This document shows positions 11,299-22,538 of a stretch of 64,000 nucleotides of DNA, piece by piece. A model generated the notes under the pieces. It worked only from the letters and a program-made list of their open reading frames with translations, was not told the DNA's origin and did not search any database. Every line of letters begins with the position of its first letter. The first letter of the stretch is position 1. Source of the stretch: Tomocerus qinae (Eukaryota; Arthropoda; Collembola; Entomobryomorpha; Tomoceridae); assembly GCA_020055645.1 (NCBI GenBank), contig CM034546.1, positions 106,706,875 to 106,770,874 of the forward strand. The letters are read 5' to 3'. Made by a program: the position numbers and the translations under genes.

Positions 11299-13022
11299 TT
11301 AGTGCTTAAAGAAAACTTTTCGACGTTTTGACTTAGAATGTCTACCGCCGTCATCATCGTCATCATCTTCTTCATCTGAAGAATTGTCCAATCCTTTGTC
11401 CTTACTAACCAATACAGCTGCTTCTCCAATTGGAGTAAGTTGACTCGCTGTGCCATGATCTCTTATGTCGTAAGTGTGGTAAATCAAAGTCTCCAGCCAG
11501 GTCAACATCGATTTTTCTTCATTTTCTGTTTTAGTGATTACAGGATAAACGAATTCATCACAAAACTTCTCGATCTCCTCGTTTTGCTCATCCCAAGTCA
11601 ATTTGTCGTGTATTCCGTCAGATCCAAATCGTTCATTATATCTATCATAGTGTACTTGATCTAGGACAAGCCCTACACCTGGAGCTTTTGGAATGTCAAT
11701 TCGATCAGGAGTCCATGTTTTTTCCACTGTACTCATATCTGCAAATCCTCGTAGAATTGCTGTTGCTAATCCAATCATTTTCCGAATTTGATGTAGCATA
11801 AAGCTTTGTCCTCTAACTCTTAAAATGACGTATTCTAGTCCGTCTTTGATAAAAGGGTCGGAACAAGTGAAATCAAGTATGTATCTGTTAGAACTAGGAT
11901 CAGTAGCCTTTCTGCGTGATGTGAAATTATGAAAATTCTTGGTTCCCAGATATATTTTTAATGTTTTGCGAACTTGTGCTAATACTTCTGGTGTTATACG
12001 GTAATCTTCAGTAACTTGTCCATCAATTGGAACAAATGCAAACGTCGGCATCATGTACATCTAAATACATTTATAAAAATATTGCATAAATTAATAGGTT
12101 ATACCTATACGGATGATTTGCTAATTTTCCTATTGTGCACAAATATCAACTATATTTCAATTACGTAAGTTCTCCCGTCACAGCTGGACTTAGAATCGAA
12201 TCCCTTTGTAACCCTTTTCAACCCCATAACGCGTATTTGTGCTGGTAAGAACTCATTAATTTTGCTTAAATCAACTTGATCCGGAAGCTTCAGAGATACA
12301 ATTTGGCGCGCTGAAACGTAAAGGAAAATCACGACAGTTTAGACTTATTGCTCGATGAAATACATTATTTATGTACAGAATACCGATATGAAAATTGCAA
12401 CTGTGCGAAATAACTTACCGGCTGATACATTTTTATCGGTTCGGGCAGCTCGCTGAAAATTTAATGTCTGAGGCTTTTTGTAACTCTCTTCGTCTATGTA
12501 TGTGGCTTTTAGCAGAGCCTTCAGCAACTCATCTTCAATAGTCCGGGTATCTGGATTTTTTTGCATACCGTAGAATCCCTGTCCGGAGTAGCTCATTAGC
12601 AGAACTACTTTTCTTTTTTTGATTCTTATATATGGGGTTTTCGCTTCAACCTCATTATTTGTGTCAGGCTTGGTATCATCAGCATTTGTAGTCTTTTCAT
12701 TTTCTGCTGGCACTTCTTTTTTCAGTGAAGCTAATTCCGGAATTGTATCCGCAATTCCGTCTGGTTTCTTTAAATTTGGCTCTTCGGATAACTGCAGGGG
12801 GATTGACAGATCTTCCTTCTCAATAGTCTTTACTGTTTGAACCGGCGATGAAGACATGGTTTTGAAGATACTCGACGAGACTGGGAACTTTAATCTTCCA
12901 GACTGATTTGATTTTCTATATTTTGGATAATGAGCGAATACAATGCCTAATCTACTACAGTTATTGGAGAGACGTGATAATATGGAAGCCATACATACAG
13001 TACACTTAATACCACCGGCCAA
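11299..13022 (-). CDS. PUS1: tRNA pseudouridine synthase A (PUS1/TruA family)
   Basis: Converts uridine to pseudouridine in tRNA and other RNAs in the nucleus and mitochondria. Three exons on the minus strand: 13022-12419, 12310-12165 and 12060-11299, in all 503 aa. The catalytic motif ARTDKNVSA carries the nucleophile at Asp196, split by the first intron before [10 protein letters not shown]. The C-terminal half has [42 protein letters not shown] and KAPGVGLVL, all close to animal PUS1. A polyacidic stretch and KSKRRK near the C-terminus resemble a nuclear signal. Three start codons are in frame: residue 1, Met11 (12992), and Met56 (12857). The segment between Met11 and Met56 is basic and hydroxylated with few acids, as in a mitochondrial presequence. 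The family is certain; the start used is not. Confidence 0.95.
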
Positions 13023-13108
13023 AATATTTCCCCAAATAATTACTGAAATAACGAAAGAAATTCCGTACTGATCTGCAATGGTCTACAAGTATGCTGATAA
13101 TTTCCAAA

Positions 13109-13703
13109 TCAGTCCTCTGTATTCTGTATTAAGTCCAATTTCGGAACCAATGGTTTTGAAAAACTATTCTTGATGATATGCGATACGAACTTGGCAGTTG
13201 GCAGTGGAGTAGATCCCTCAGAATTTGGGACTTTACAACCTTAACTGTCAGAAAAAATGAAATGCATTCATTTTTTGATAGATGATAGGTATTTTAATAT
13301 TAGTTACTTTTACACTTGAATCAATTTAATTTTACGTACCTTTTAGGAACAAACTAATAATACTTTGTCCATACAAAATGTTCCCTTCCTCTGTCAAGGA
13401 CGCAACTTCTGAATAAAAAAGATGTTTGTGTTACACACATTACATAATCAATCACATAAAAAATTACATAAGTTTCTTTCTGTACCTGTAATTAGGAAGT
13501 TCTTCCCCGATTTCTTGTCTTTTCGTTACTTTACCGTTTCGTAGTGTTTGTGTTCTTCAGGTTTCAGAATATCACGAACACGAAGTGCCAATGCCATTCC
13601 TAAACTGTGTGCATCAATTGATCCACCCGCTTTGAGAAATAAATGTTCAGCACAAGTATATCTTCTCAATTGGTACATTGTACGCACAATGCCCTGCACT
13701 GCA
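13109..13703 (-). pseudogene. Orphan exons of an unrecognised protein, one in-frame stop
   Basis: Three linked exon-like blocks. Block a (13703-13486) follows a TATTTAG acceptor and reads VRTMYQLRRYTCAEHLFLKA, GGSIDAHSLGMALALR and VRDILKPEEHKHYETVK; it meets TAA at 13527-13529, then stays open to FLIT and a GGTACAG donor. Block b (13408-13340) reads EVASLTEEGNILYGQ, SIISLFLK, and its phase fits only if reading passes the TAA. Block c either starts at 13239 (CKVPNSEGSTPLPTAK, ending QNTED at 13109) or uses a better acceptor at 13246 in another frame. Composition and phase look like real coding sequence, but no upstream exon or start was found up to 16 kb. I do not recognise the family. It may be a pseudogene, a sequencing error in a live gene, or a stop avoided by alternative splicing. 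Confidence 0.5.
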
Positions 13704-16271
13704 CTAAATACGCTTTTGTATAACTATTTGCATGAATATGGCAGATTTATTATATATTTTAATTTCCAATCCAAGTCCAACCAGACTTCGTCCTAGTTTC
13801 ATCATGAATTTAATAATGATGAGATCATCCGTAGAGATTCTTTAATCCCTATGAATGGTGAGGAGAAAACCCCGAAATATTCAGACACATTTTTCAACGG
13901 GCTACTCTTCTATTTTTCAATGGGCTGTGCTTTCCTATTTTCCAAACCATGAATTTTGAGATTTTGGGGTAAAGATTCCCTGAATTTGTTTAACGCTCGG
14001 CCTAGGCCTGTAGTATAATACCAAGGAAAAATCTATACTATACTTGATTATGGCCAAAGAAGGTTTATATCTTCCAGATATATTTTCTTGAAACTATATA
14101 GTACAACAAGTACTTTATTTATATCATAATACCAGGGGCTGAATAGTACAGTACAGCAGAATTAACTTACGAACTTAGACCGACAGTTCAATTCAATCTA
14201 TCAATCTATCTAGTGCAGCAGAATTAACTTTTATGCATTAAAAATTAAAAAGATTGTAAAGCACATCTATAACAGTAAGTTAGAAAAGGCGACCATTGCA
14301 TTATAGTTTTGTGCTTATTAAACTCAATTGCGAGCCCATTGTTTCAGGAGGAAAGATTGTTTGAGTAGATTATGAATAGTATTTCGCCCTACAATGACTA
14401 TCATAAATAATTCGTTTGAAAAAAAGTTAGAAGTTCTGAAGAATTTTGACATGAGAAAATGTGATAAAAACTTGGAGCAGTAGATTTTTCATCCATTTCC
14501 TTATACTATCAGCAGCCCCAAGATTAGGTATTCCATATCAGCTTAGAATAGTGAACAGATTGGGAAATTCTTAAATGTGCATAATGTATCTATAGTGTAG
14601 ATTGCGCTTTTGGCAGCTTGACATTGACAGTAAGTCATAAGTCATGTCTTTAGATTCAAAAGTTCAGAGAGGAAAGATAAACATACCCATAACATTTTGT
14701 CATAATATAGGTACATGTTATAATGAAATATACATAATTATGATGACGGCATGACGGTGACCTTGTTACTTGTTATCATACGCTGTTTTGATCTTCCCTG
14801 GTCACTGACTGAATCTTCTCAATAATTAATAGATTATCTGGCATAATGTCTGGGCGCTGATTTGAGGGCAGGCGATAGCCTGCCATCTCAGCGACCAGGG
14901 ATTATGCCATATAATATTAATTATGCGAACATTTTCCACACACGGCCGCTTGCTAGGTTAGAGCGTCGAAAATGGCCCGCCAAAATGTGAAGTATAATCA
15001 TGCATTGCATACAGTTTCAATGTCATTGAATATACACAAGAGAAGAAATCTAAAAGTTCTGTCAATATTTACTGCATTTCCCATTAGCACTGAAGAAAGG
15101 TTTGTGTTAGCATTTGAGAATAGTTGTGGCTATTGATCTAAAAAGTTGATTTCGATAGTTTTGCATAAATTATTTGAATTCGAACAAAACGTGATCAAAC
15201 GAAACACAGAAATACAATTTCAACATTGAAACTTTACTACTACTAAACTATACTAGAGTTAAATTATATTTAATAGTTCTTCTAGTACCTATAAATATTG
15301 GAATGAAGTAAGAGATCTAAGCTATATGAATTGATATCAATCATTTGCTTTAGTTAACAAGGAGATTTATATTATACCTTCTACCAGCCAACGCCAACAC
15401 AACAAGTACAGGGGTTACTGATTTGCATTTCCGTGGGTTAATTGATACCTGTGAAGTATGAATAGTTCCAGGAATGCAATCACTGAAATTCCAAAGGTAA
15501 ATTGAATTTTAAATAATAACAGACATATTATAGCATAAACTGAAATGAAAGCCTTTTTTATATCGTCATGCAACTTGTTATGAATATGAAAGAGGATGGA
15601 CTGACACCAAAACATACTTTCCTCCAACGATCTGCCTTCGCAATTTAGATATTTAATCCTTGAAATCCAAATATCATTACTTATCTAAAAGGTGTTTACT
15701 CTGTTAAAACTCTTAAAATGGGAATGATTGACCATTTGAAATTAGTATACGAATAAGCTATCCCAATGCTATGAAATAGCCTTTCTAATTTCAATGTCTT
15801 TTGTCTTCTCTCAACAAACAATTATGGTAGTGTGCATGAAATTAGTAGATTTTGGGTTCTTTTCTACCTGTGTAAGTGTATAAACGAGAAGAAGTATATC
15901 TATCCTGTGCATGATACCATAATGTTGGTTTAACCTGTTGTGATTAATTTATCACTTATTGACTATTTGATAACATCTTCATTTGATCCTTGTCAATCAT
16001 GAATTATAAACTCTGGTTAGTCAATTCAATCCTTTATTAACTATTGGTTTTTGGTTACTGGCATACGAAGAACAATTTTATTCTAGTAACAAACGAGTAT
16101 TCATTTCTAGCATTTCATTTGTTAACCTTATCTGACAAGATCGGTTGGCCAAACTCTATAGGCATCTAAATACAATTAAGTGGCTCAATTGACCCCACAC
16201 TTTGTTTATACAGCACTAATTGATTTGGTTATTTCAAAGTAACTTTCAACACACACTAAGACAATTTTGCT
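13704..16271. other. Non-coding stretch with a hairpin and a dispersed repeat
   Basis: No gene is supported. Features seen are a short repeat at 14168-14214 related to the end of the 18.7 kb minisatellite, CAGCAGAATTAACTT twice (about 14155 and 14216), and a hairpin at 14822-14924. The right end is the 5' flank of the beta-galactosidase gene. Confidence 0.5.
14822..14924. repeat. Near-perfect 103-bp hairpin
   Basis: The left arm starts ATAATTAAT and runs through GGCATAATGTCTGGGCGCTG. The right arm is its approximate complement, ending GATTATGCCATATAATATTAAT at about 14924. The central GC-rich part (GAGGGCAGGC / GCCTGCCATC) contrasts with the AT-rich surroundings. It could be a small MITE or a structured RNA precursor. 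Confidence 0.75.
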
Positions 16272-19200
16272 ATGAAATTGTCTATAGGTTTAGTGATTGT
16301 AATATTAGTTAGTACATCATCATCCCAGGTAATATTTTATATTCCTTCATTTGGTATATTACTAGTGTTTGTTTGTGTTGCGTATAGTGTACTATGTACT
16401 TGATATGTACTGGTTAGTAGATTAATTATTCTTCAATGAACTGTGACTACTATCTTTCCAATCTCATAATACTATACGAATTTAGCTAAGTAAACAATTA
16501 ATTACAAAATTTTATTGCTGAATAGGTTGAAGATGCCAAAAGTACTAAAACAAAATCGGAGACCAAAAACCAAGACTTGAAAACTGTCTATGAATACTTT
16601 TCGTCTGAAAATGGGCAAGATCCTGTAGGACTTGTTGCAGAGCAAGATGGTTTCAAGTGAGAATGATAATTATATAATTTCTCATTATTATCGTCCACTT
16701 TTTGTAATCCCTTAGGAGAGAGTAGACGTGTATTTATGTATTAATGCATGCAACGGCCAGATGTATTAAAAATAATTGCGTAGATTGTTATGGTATATAA
16801 GCACATTATAAAACATCAACATTTGCAAAAGACAATTCATGGTTTAATATTTTTCATGGCACAGGTTAAATGGCAAACTTATTCGAATAATTAGTGGGGC
16901 AATGCATTATTTTCGAATTCACCCAGCCCTGTGGAGAGATAGATTGAAGAAATTAAGGGCGTCTGGGGCAAATACAGTAGAGACTTATGTTCCGTGGAAC
17001 CTTCATGAGCCACGACACGATGAATTCGATTTTGGGGATGGAGACAACGATTTCTCTGCATTTTTAGATATCCGAAGATTCATCCAAATGGCAAAAGAAG
17101 AAGATTTGTTAGTTCTTTTTCGCCCTGGACCATACATTTGCTCTGAGTGGGATTTTGGAGGCTTGCCAAGGTACTTCTTTCATACATGATTATACTTAAT
17201 ACTATAATACTGTGCCTTATTTACATATTAATTGTACATTGTAATACATCTATTATTGTTAATGTGACACAGTGAAGTTTTTGTTTTTCATGAAAAGTTG
17301 GCTTCAACGTGATCCCAATATGAAAGTCAGGTCAGCATATCAACCTTATCTCGACCGAGTTAAAGTATACTTTGATAAACTTTTGCCACTGATTGTGGAT
17401 TTGCAGTTTACACGGGGTGGCCCAATTATTGCAATTCAGGTAAAGAATTCAACTCATACTGATTAAAAATATTTTTAGACATAAACACAGTCCAGTACGC
17501 ATTTTAATCTCATGTCACACCACTACTCACACCAATTTTAGGTAACAGATAGCGTGAAGCGTTTATAGGTTTACCGAGTTCAGTTCGATATTAGGAACAA
17601 AATTCGCATTTATAAATGAACGTTTTATTAGACCGTTTAGATGCACACCCAAAACTGTGCCTTTGCAAAATAAATCCACGTGTGTTATAGCGTAAAAGTC
17701 AATTAAGGAGAAGTTCACTGAATTTGTCATTTGTTTGGTATAAATGGGTCTGGCCCAATTTTTCTGCGGCCATTCAACTGTCAAAATAGCAATTAAGATT
17801 CCAAAGGATAATAAGTGTACGCTTAAATGTCAATCCGTCATTTACACTTAGTAAGTGTAAATGACTCTTATGCACTACTACTGACTGTACTGACTATAAT
17901 GTATGAGATGAATAACAAGTACAAATAACAACAGGATGTAAATTGTTTTTTAGCTGGAAAATGAGTATGGCTCCTTTAGTCCGATCAGCAAAGAGTATCT
18001 GGAACACATAAAAACAATTTACGAAGCTAATGGAATTGATTGTCTTTACTTTACCTCCGACGGAGTTGGGAACGGTGACAAAGGGACATTGCCTGGGCTT
18101 CTTTATACAGCTAACTTCCAAAGCAATCCAGAAGGGAATCTTAATTCATTACTTGCTTTGCAACCTGATAAGCCACCCATGGTCATGGAATTCTGGACTG
18201 GATGGTTTGATAGAATTCATAAATAATATATTCTAATATGCCTATAACAATACAAGTTTATGTGACAGCTTTCTAAACAATATTATAAAGGTTTGACCAC
18301 TGGTTCGAAAATCATCACACAGTCACCACTGAACGTAATAACAACAATAAAACAAAATGCTTCGACACTCAATCATTCAGTACTAATGCACCTCTTTGAT
18401 AAAAATCTTTTAGAATTCGGAAATAATCTGGAAGTCATATTCCAGTATAATGCTTCAGTGAACTTTTACATGTTTCATGGGGGAACTAATTTTGGTAGCA
18501 AATACATTCAATATTATATTTATTTAATATATATATCTGTAAATATATGAGACTTTTAAGACTCTATACAAGTCGGACGACCTGAATCAATCAATCAGTG
18601 AGCCGGTCCCACCAGCCATGCAACTTACCACATAATATGTTATAGATTATTTGTCCACATCGGATAAATATGTATGCATATGTCCTAGGATATCTGTATT
18701 TTCCAAATTAGTCCTATTTAGACGAACTTAGACTAAATTAGACGAACTTAGAGAAACGTAGACGAACTTTATCGAACGTAGACGAACTTAGACGTACATA
18801 GACCAATTTAGACCAACTTAGACCAATTTAGACCAACTTAGACCAATTTAGACCAACTTAGATGAATTTAGACGAACTTAGAACAACAGCCCAATTCATT
18901 CTATCTAGCCATCTATCTAAGTCTAATTCAGTTCAATGGGGTCGAATTCGTCGGATTCAGTCCAATTATTAATATGACTGATTTTATTCCACAGGTTTCA
19001 TGGCTGGCGCTAACACAAACTCAAAGGCCCCATTTTACGATGCGGATGTTACGAGCTATGGTAGTATAATAATCTTAAGAATGACGATTTTCACAACATC
19101 ACTAATCATATCGAAATATATATTAAATTATATGATACTTTAATTAGATTACGATTCCCCACTGTCAGAAGCAGGAGATTATGCCGGAAAGTTTCACAAA

Positions 19201-20489
19201 GCTTTAGAGCTAATTGAGACTTATCAAATTCCTCGATTACATAGACCAGAAATGATTGCTGAAAGCGTGAAAACAGCTTATCCAACTGTCCAATTGCAAA
19301 AATATCTGGATTACCATGATATATTGAATCAAATTCCCAATACTGCAAAATTCACTTTTGACACACCTGTATCAATGGAAAATCTTCCTATGAATGGAGA
19401 CTTTGGGCCTTTTAGTGGGCAGTCTTATGGGTATATTGTATACAGGATCAAGGCTTCAATTCCAGGCGGAGCAACTTACAGGGTGAGCAAAATAGAAAAC
19501 ATGGAGTAATTGGTATGAATTTCATCGATTAAAAAAATATTGTCCACATACCATAGGCTGGCCCGGTTCGAGATTTTGGCATTTTACTTGTAGATGGACA
19601 AATTAAGGAAACAGAAGATAGCAATGCACCACATCCTGAATATTGGATGAGCAGGTTTGATTGCTTTCTTTTAATGACCTCAAAAATTTTTATCTCCATT
19701 TTGCTTACTGAAAGATCACATTATAATACTAAAAATTATGTCAATTTCAGTGAAAGAGAAGTTATGCTAGAAGGAAACAATGAAGTGGAGCAAACAATTG
19801 ATCTTCTGGTGGAAAATACAGCTCGAGTTAATTTTGGCTATGCAAACGATTTTCTTCAAGAAAAGGGAATTCCAGGTGGCAAAATTTATTTGAATTCCAC
19901 CGAGGTAACAAATATAGAAGTGTTCGCAGCTGAATTCAAATCTAAATGGGTAAAAAGGTAACACTGACTTCAGTATCAATGTTTGTTAACAAGAATATCA
20001 TTATTGTGATCTATAATGATTTAATGATGAATTATGGCTACAAAAGTTTGACAGACTGGAAGAACGTGGAGTCGACTGAGTCGCTAAAAGCTCCATGCAT
20101 TATTCAATCCACTTTTGAAATATCAAATGAGCCAGCAGATACATTCGTAGATATGAGCTCTTGGCACAAGGGGATCGTTTTCATTAATGGGTTTAATCTT
20201 GGGCGCTATTTTAAAGTAGGCCCTCCACAGACCCTGTACATCCCTGCACCACTTTTGAATCAAGGAACGAACACGGTAAATAAACCTTGACCAAATTGAT
20301 CTCTGTTTTATACATCTCTCTGATGATGTAGCTATACCTTCAGTTTTATCATAGAAATTATACTAATCGTGTTTCTTTTATTCTTACTCGTAACAGATAA
20401 CCATTTTTGAGCAACTTGCTCCAGGGGACTCCATCACTTTTAGAGAAACCCCAATGTTGGGAAGTAAAACACAACCCAGCACTGCCTAA
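16272..20489 (+). CDS. Beta-galactosidase, glycoside hydrolase family 35 (GLB1-like)
   Basis: Removes terminal beta-galactose from glycoconjugates in the lysosome or after secretion. Thirteen exons: 16272-16328, 16526-16656, 16865-17170, 17298-17439, 17954-18204, 18291-18334, 18414-18494, 18995-19060, 19148-19482, 19557-19654, 19751-19957, 20047-20275, 20397-20489, giving 679 aa (human GLB1 677). Exon 1 is a signal peptide (MKLSIGLVIVILVSTSSS). The barrel carries SGAMHYFRIHP, NTVETYVPWNLHEP, RPGPYICSEWDFGG, GGPIIAIQLENEYGSF (acid/base Glu216) and MVMEFWTGWFDHW (nucleophile Glu291), then NFYMFHGGTNFG. The C-terminal beta domains include FINGFNLGRYF and GPPQTLYIPAPLL. Intron 4 is 514 bp with a perfect hairpin; intron 7 is 500 bp with a 10-bp minisatellite. 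Exon 5 uses a weak donor (GTTTGA), chosen because the same GTTTGA sequence opens exon 6. AATAAA lies at 20694. Confidence 0.96.
17837..17865. repeat. Perfect palindrome in beta-galactosidase intron 4
   Basis: GTCATTTACACTTA at 17837-17850, one central G, then its exact complement at 17852-17865. Fourteen-base arms with a single-base loop form an unusually tight dyad in intronic sequence. Its role is unknown. Confidence 0.8.
18711..18890. repeat. 10-bp minisatellite in beta-galactosidase intron 7
   Basis: About 17 units of consensus GACNAAYTTA. Early copies are GACGAACTTA; later ones alternate GACCAATTTA and GACCAACTTA, a 20-bp higher-order period. The array stays in register with a 10-bp spacing over most of its length and lies between exons 7 and 8. 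Confidence 0.9.
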
Positions 20490-22538
20490 CTGGAAATGAA
20501 TATTGAAAAATAGCATTTTGAATGCTATCCTTTAAAAATTGCTTTACGGTACGACGTTTTTGTATGGATTATGGATTATTGCATTATTTAATGACGCTCT
20601 GCTTCCTACTAATATAAAGTTTACTTTGCATGCATTTAATCCTTAACTCAGTTTAAAGACAGATCATTTCAATCTGTATAGTGCATTTTGCTTAATAAAA
20701 TCAAATTGAAATTTTTTGCATTGCATTTTAGATCGGTTACAAGTGATTCACATGTCTTAATTATTATGCACCCTATAATATGAGTAAAATTTCTAACCTA
20801 TATCTTTGGATTTCATGGCATATGGAATCTTGGCATTTGTATTTCGCGAAGTGAGTTCATACGAACGAAATTACTGAGTTTCCATTTCATTTCTTTTAAA
20901 TTCTAAATCTAAACTATACACTCACTTGCAACAGTAGTGGTAGGGTATTAAAACGATATTTATTTTGTTGCATGCAGAAGATCCAAATTGTTAAAAAGTA
21001 CATTTGCACTAATAAGATACATAATGGAGCCAAAGCTAAAGCTTTGGCCTTTGCAGCTCCTTTGCAAAGGAGCATCATAAATGAGTTACAACAGTCCTTA
21101 CATGAATAGAGTAAAGAAATGTTAGATTTCCATGATTTTTGTATTTATAATCAGTTTTACTTTGCTAGGGAGTTAGGTACTTGTGTATATGTACATTCAA
21201 CAGTAAATTAGTTCATAACAATTATACTAACATCCGAAGTAGTGACCATTGAATTTTAATAAGGGTATAACACGTACCATTTCACGTACCAACTTAAAAC
21301 TTTCTTTTCACTATTACCTACTGTTCTACTTTCAAACTTTAATACATTAGTTACACATAGGTACAGTAGTGGAAATTTTTTATCCAGATCATTTATTCTC
21401 AATTTCCTGTCACACCAACTACCTTCACTACATCATTACGCTCTAACAATAATTGGTCTTGAAACCACACGCACACATATGATTTGTAAATCTGTAAATG
21501 AATGTATACTTTGATTTGGTATGTTGATAGTTATCATCAGTTTTCAGTAAAATTACTATAACTGATATAATAGATTGACTTGTTTTAATCAGTACTTTGT
21601 GGTATACATTTTACATCAATGCAATAAGATCATTCCAGCCTTTTGCTAATAGTCAACTGACGCCTGTGGATGCTTTGTCAGATAATTCCCCTAAATTATT
21701 TTCCAGTAAACTGGCTGGTTAGTTTTAGTAGGATGCGAGTAGTATTTAACAGTCGACTGTACTAACTAATATCTAGTAATAATGTCTAAATCACAATAAT
21801 TAGTAGTTCTCTCTCCACCGAAACAGAAACAACCCAATTAGTGTTTCACAGAAATAAATTATACTTTACTACAGTAGTTAGAGGTTAATTTACATTTAGG
21901 TACATGTTACGTTCATCTCTGTCTACTTCTACATCAGTTAAAACGGAAAGACTCGACGAGCGTAAAATATTGCTGCGACAGACAGATGTCCTATCACCAT
22001 AAGTACCTACCTGATCTATTCAAACACGACTGATGACGTAAGTACAATATTTCAACAGAGTCTGAAGGAATCTTTTTTTTGTGTCTACACTCTACATATA
22101 GTTACAGAGTCAATTTAACAATAGTAATATGTGACTATATAACAAATAATAGTGATATACATACATACAAATGACTATGTATATGTATAGGATTGTGGTT
22201 TATGACTATGATCATAGTTTCTTTATCAGACAGAATGTAAAAACCAATATACAGGTATACATTTGGTATTCACAATCATAGAAAATATCACTAAACAACA
22301 TTTTTGCGACATCAACAATAACATTTTTATCATTTACACATACAACTGTAATAATAAACCCTAATTTCCAATACAACACTGCACCAAACCAGTTCCAAAA
22401 TAAATCTTAGCTTTTAATTGCGAAAATGGTTTCCAAAACCAGATTGAAGATATTTATCCAGCTCATCGCACATTATCATACAGTATACTTGACCTGTATT
22501 CACACAAATGTAAACTCGTTTCGTTGTTTACAATCTTT
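20490..22538. other. 3' regions of beta-galactosidase and TBC1D25, no gene
   Basis: A 2 kb stretch between convergent stops. AATAAA at 20694-20699 is the likely beta-galactosidase signal. A perfect 18-bp palindrome (GCTCCTTTG centred) lies at 21056-21073, next to a smaller dyad CCAAAGCT-AA-AGCTTTGG at 21030-21047. No exon-like ORF is seen on either strand. Confidence 0.6.
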
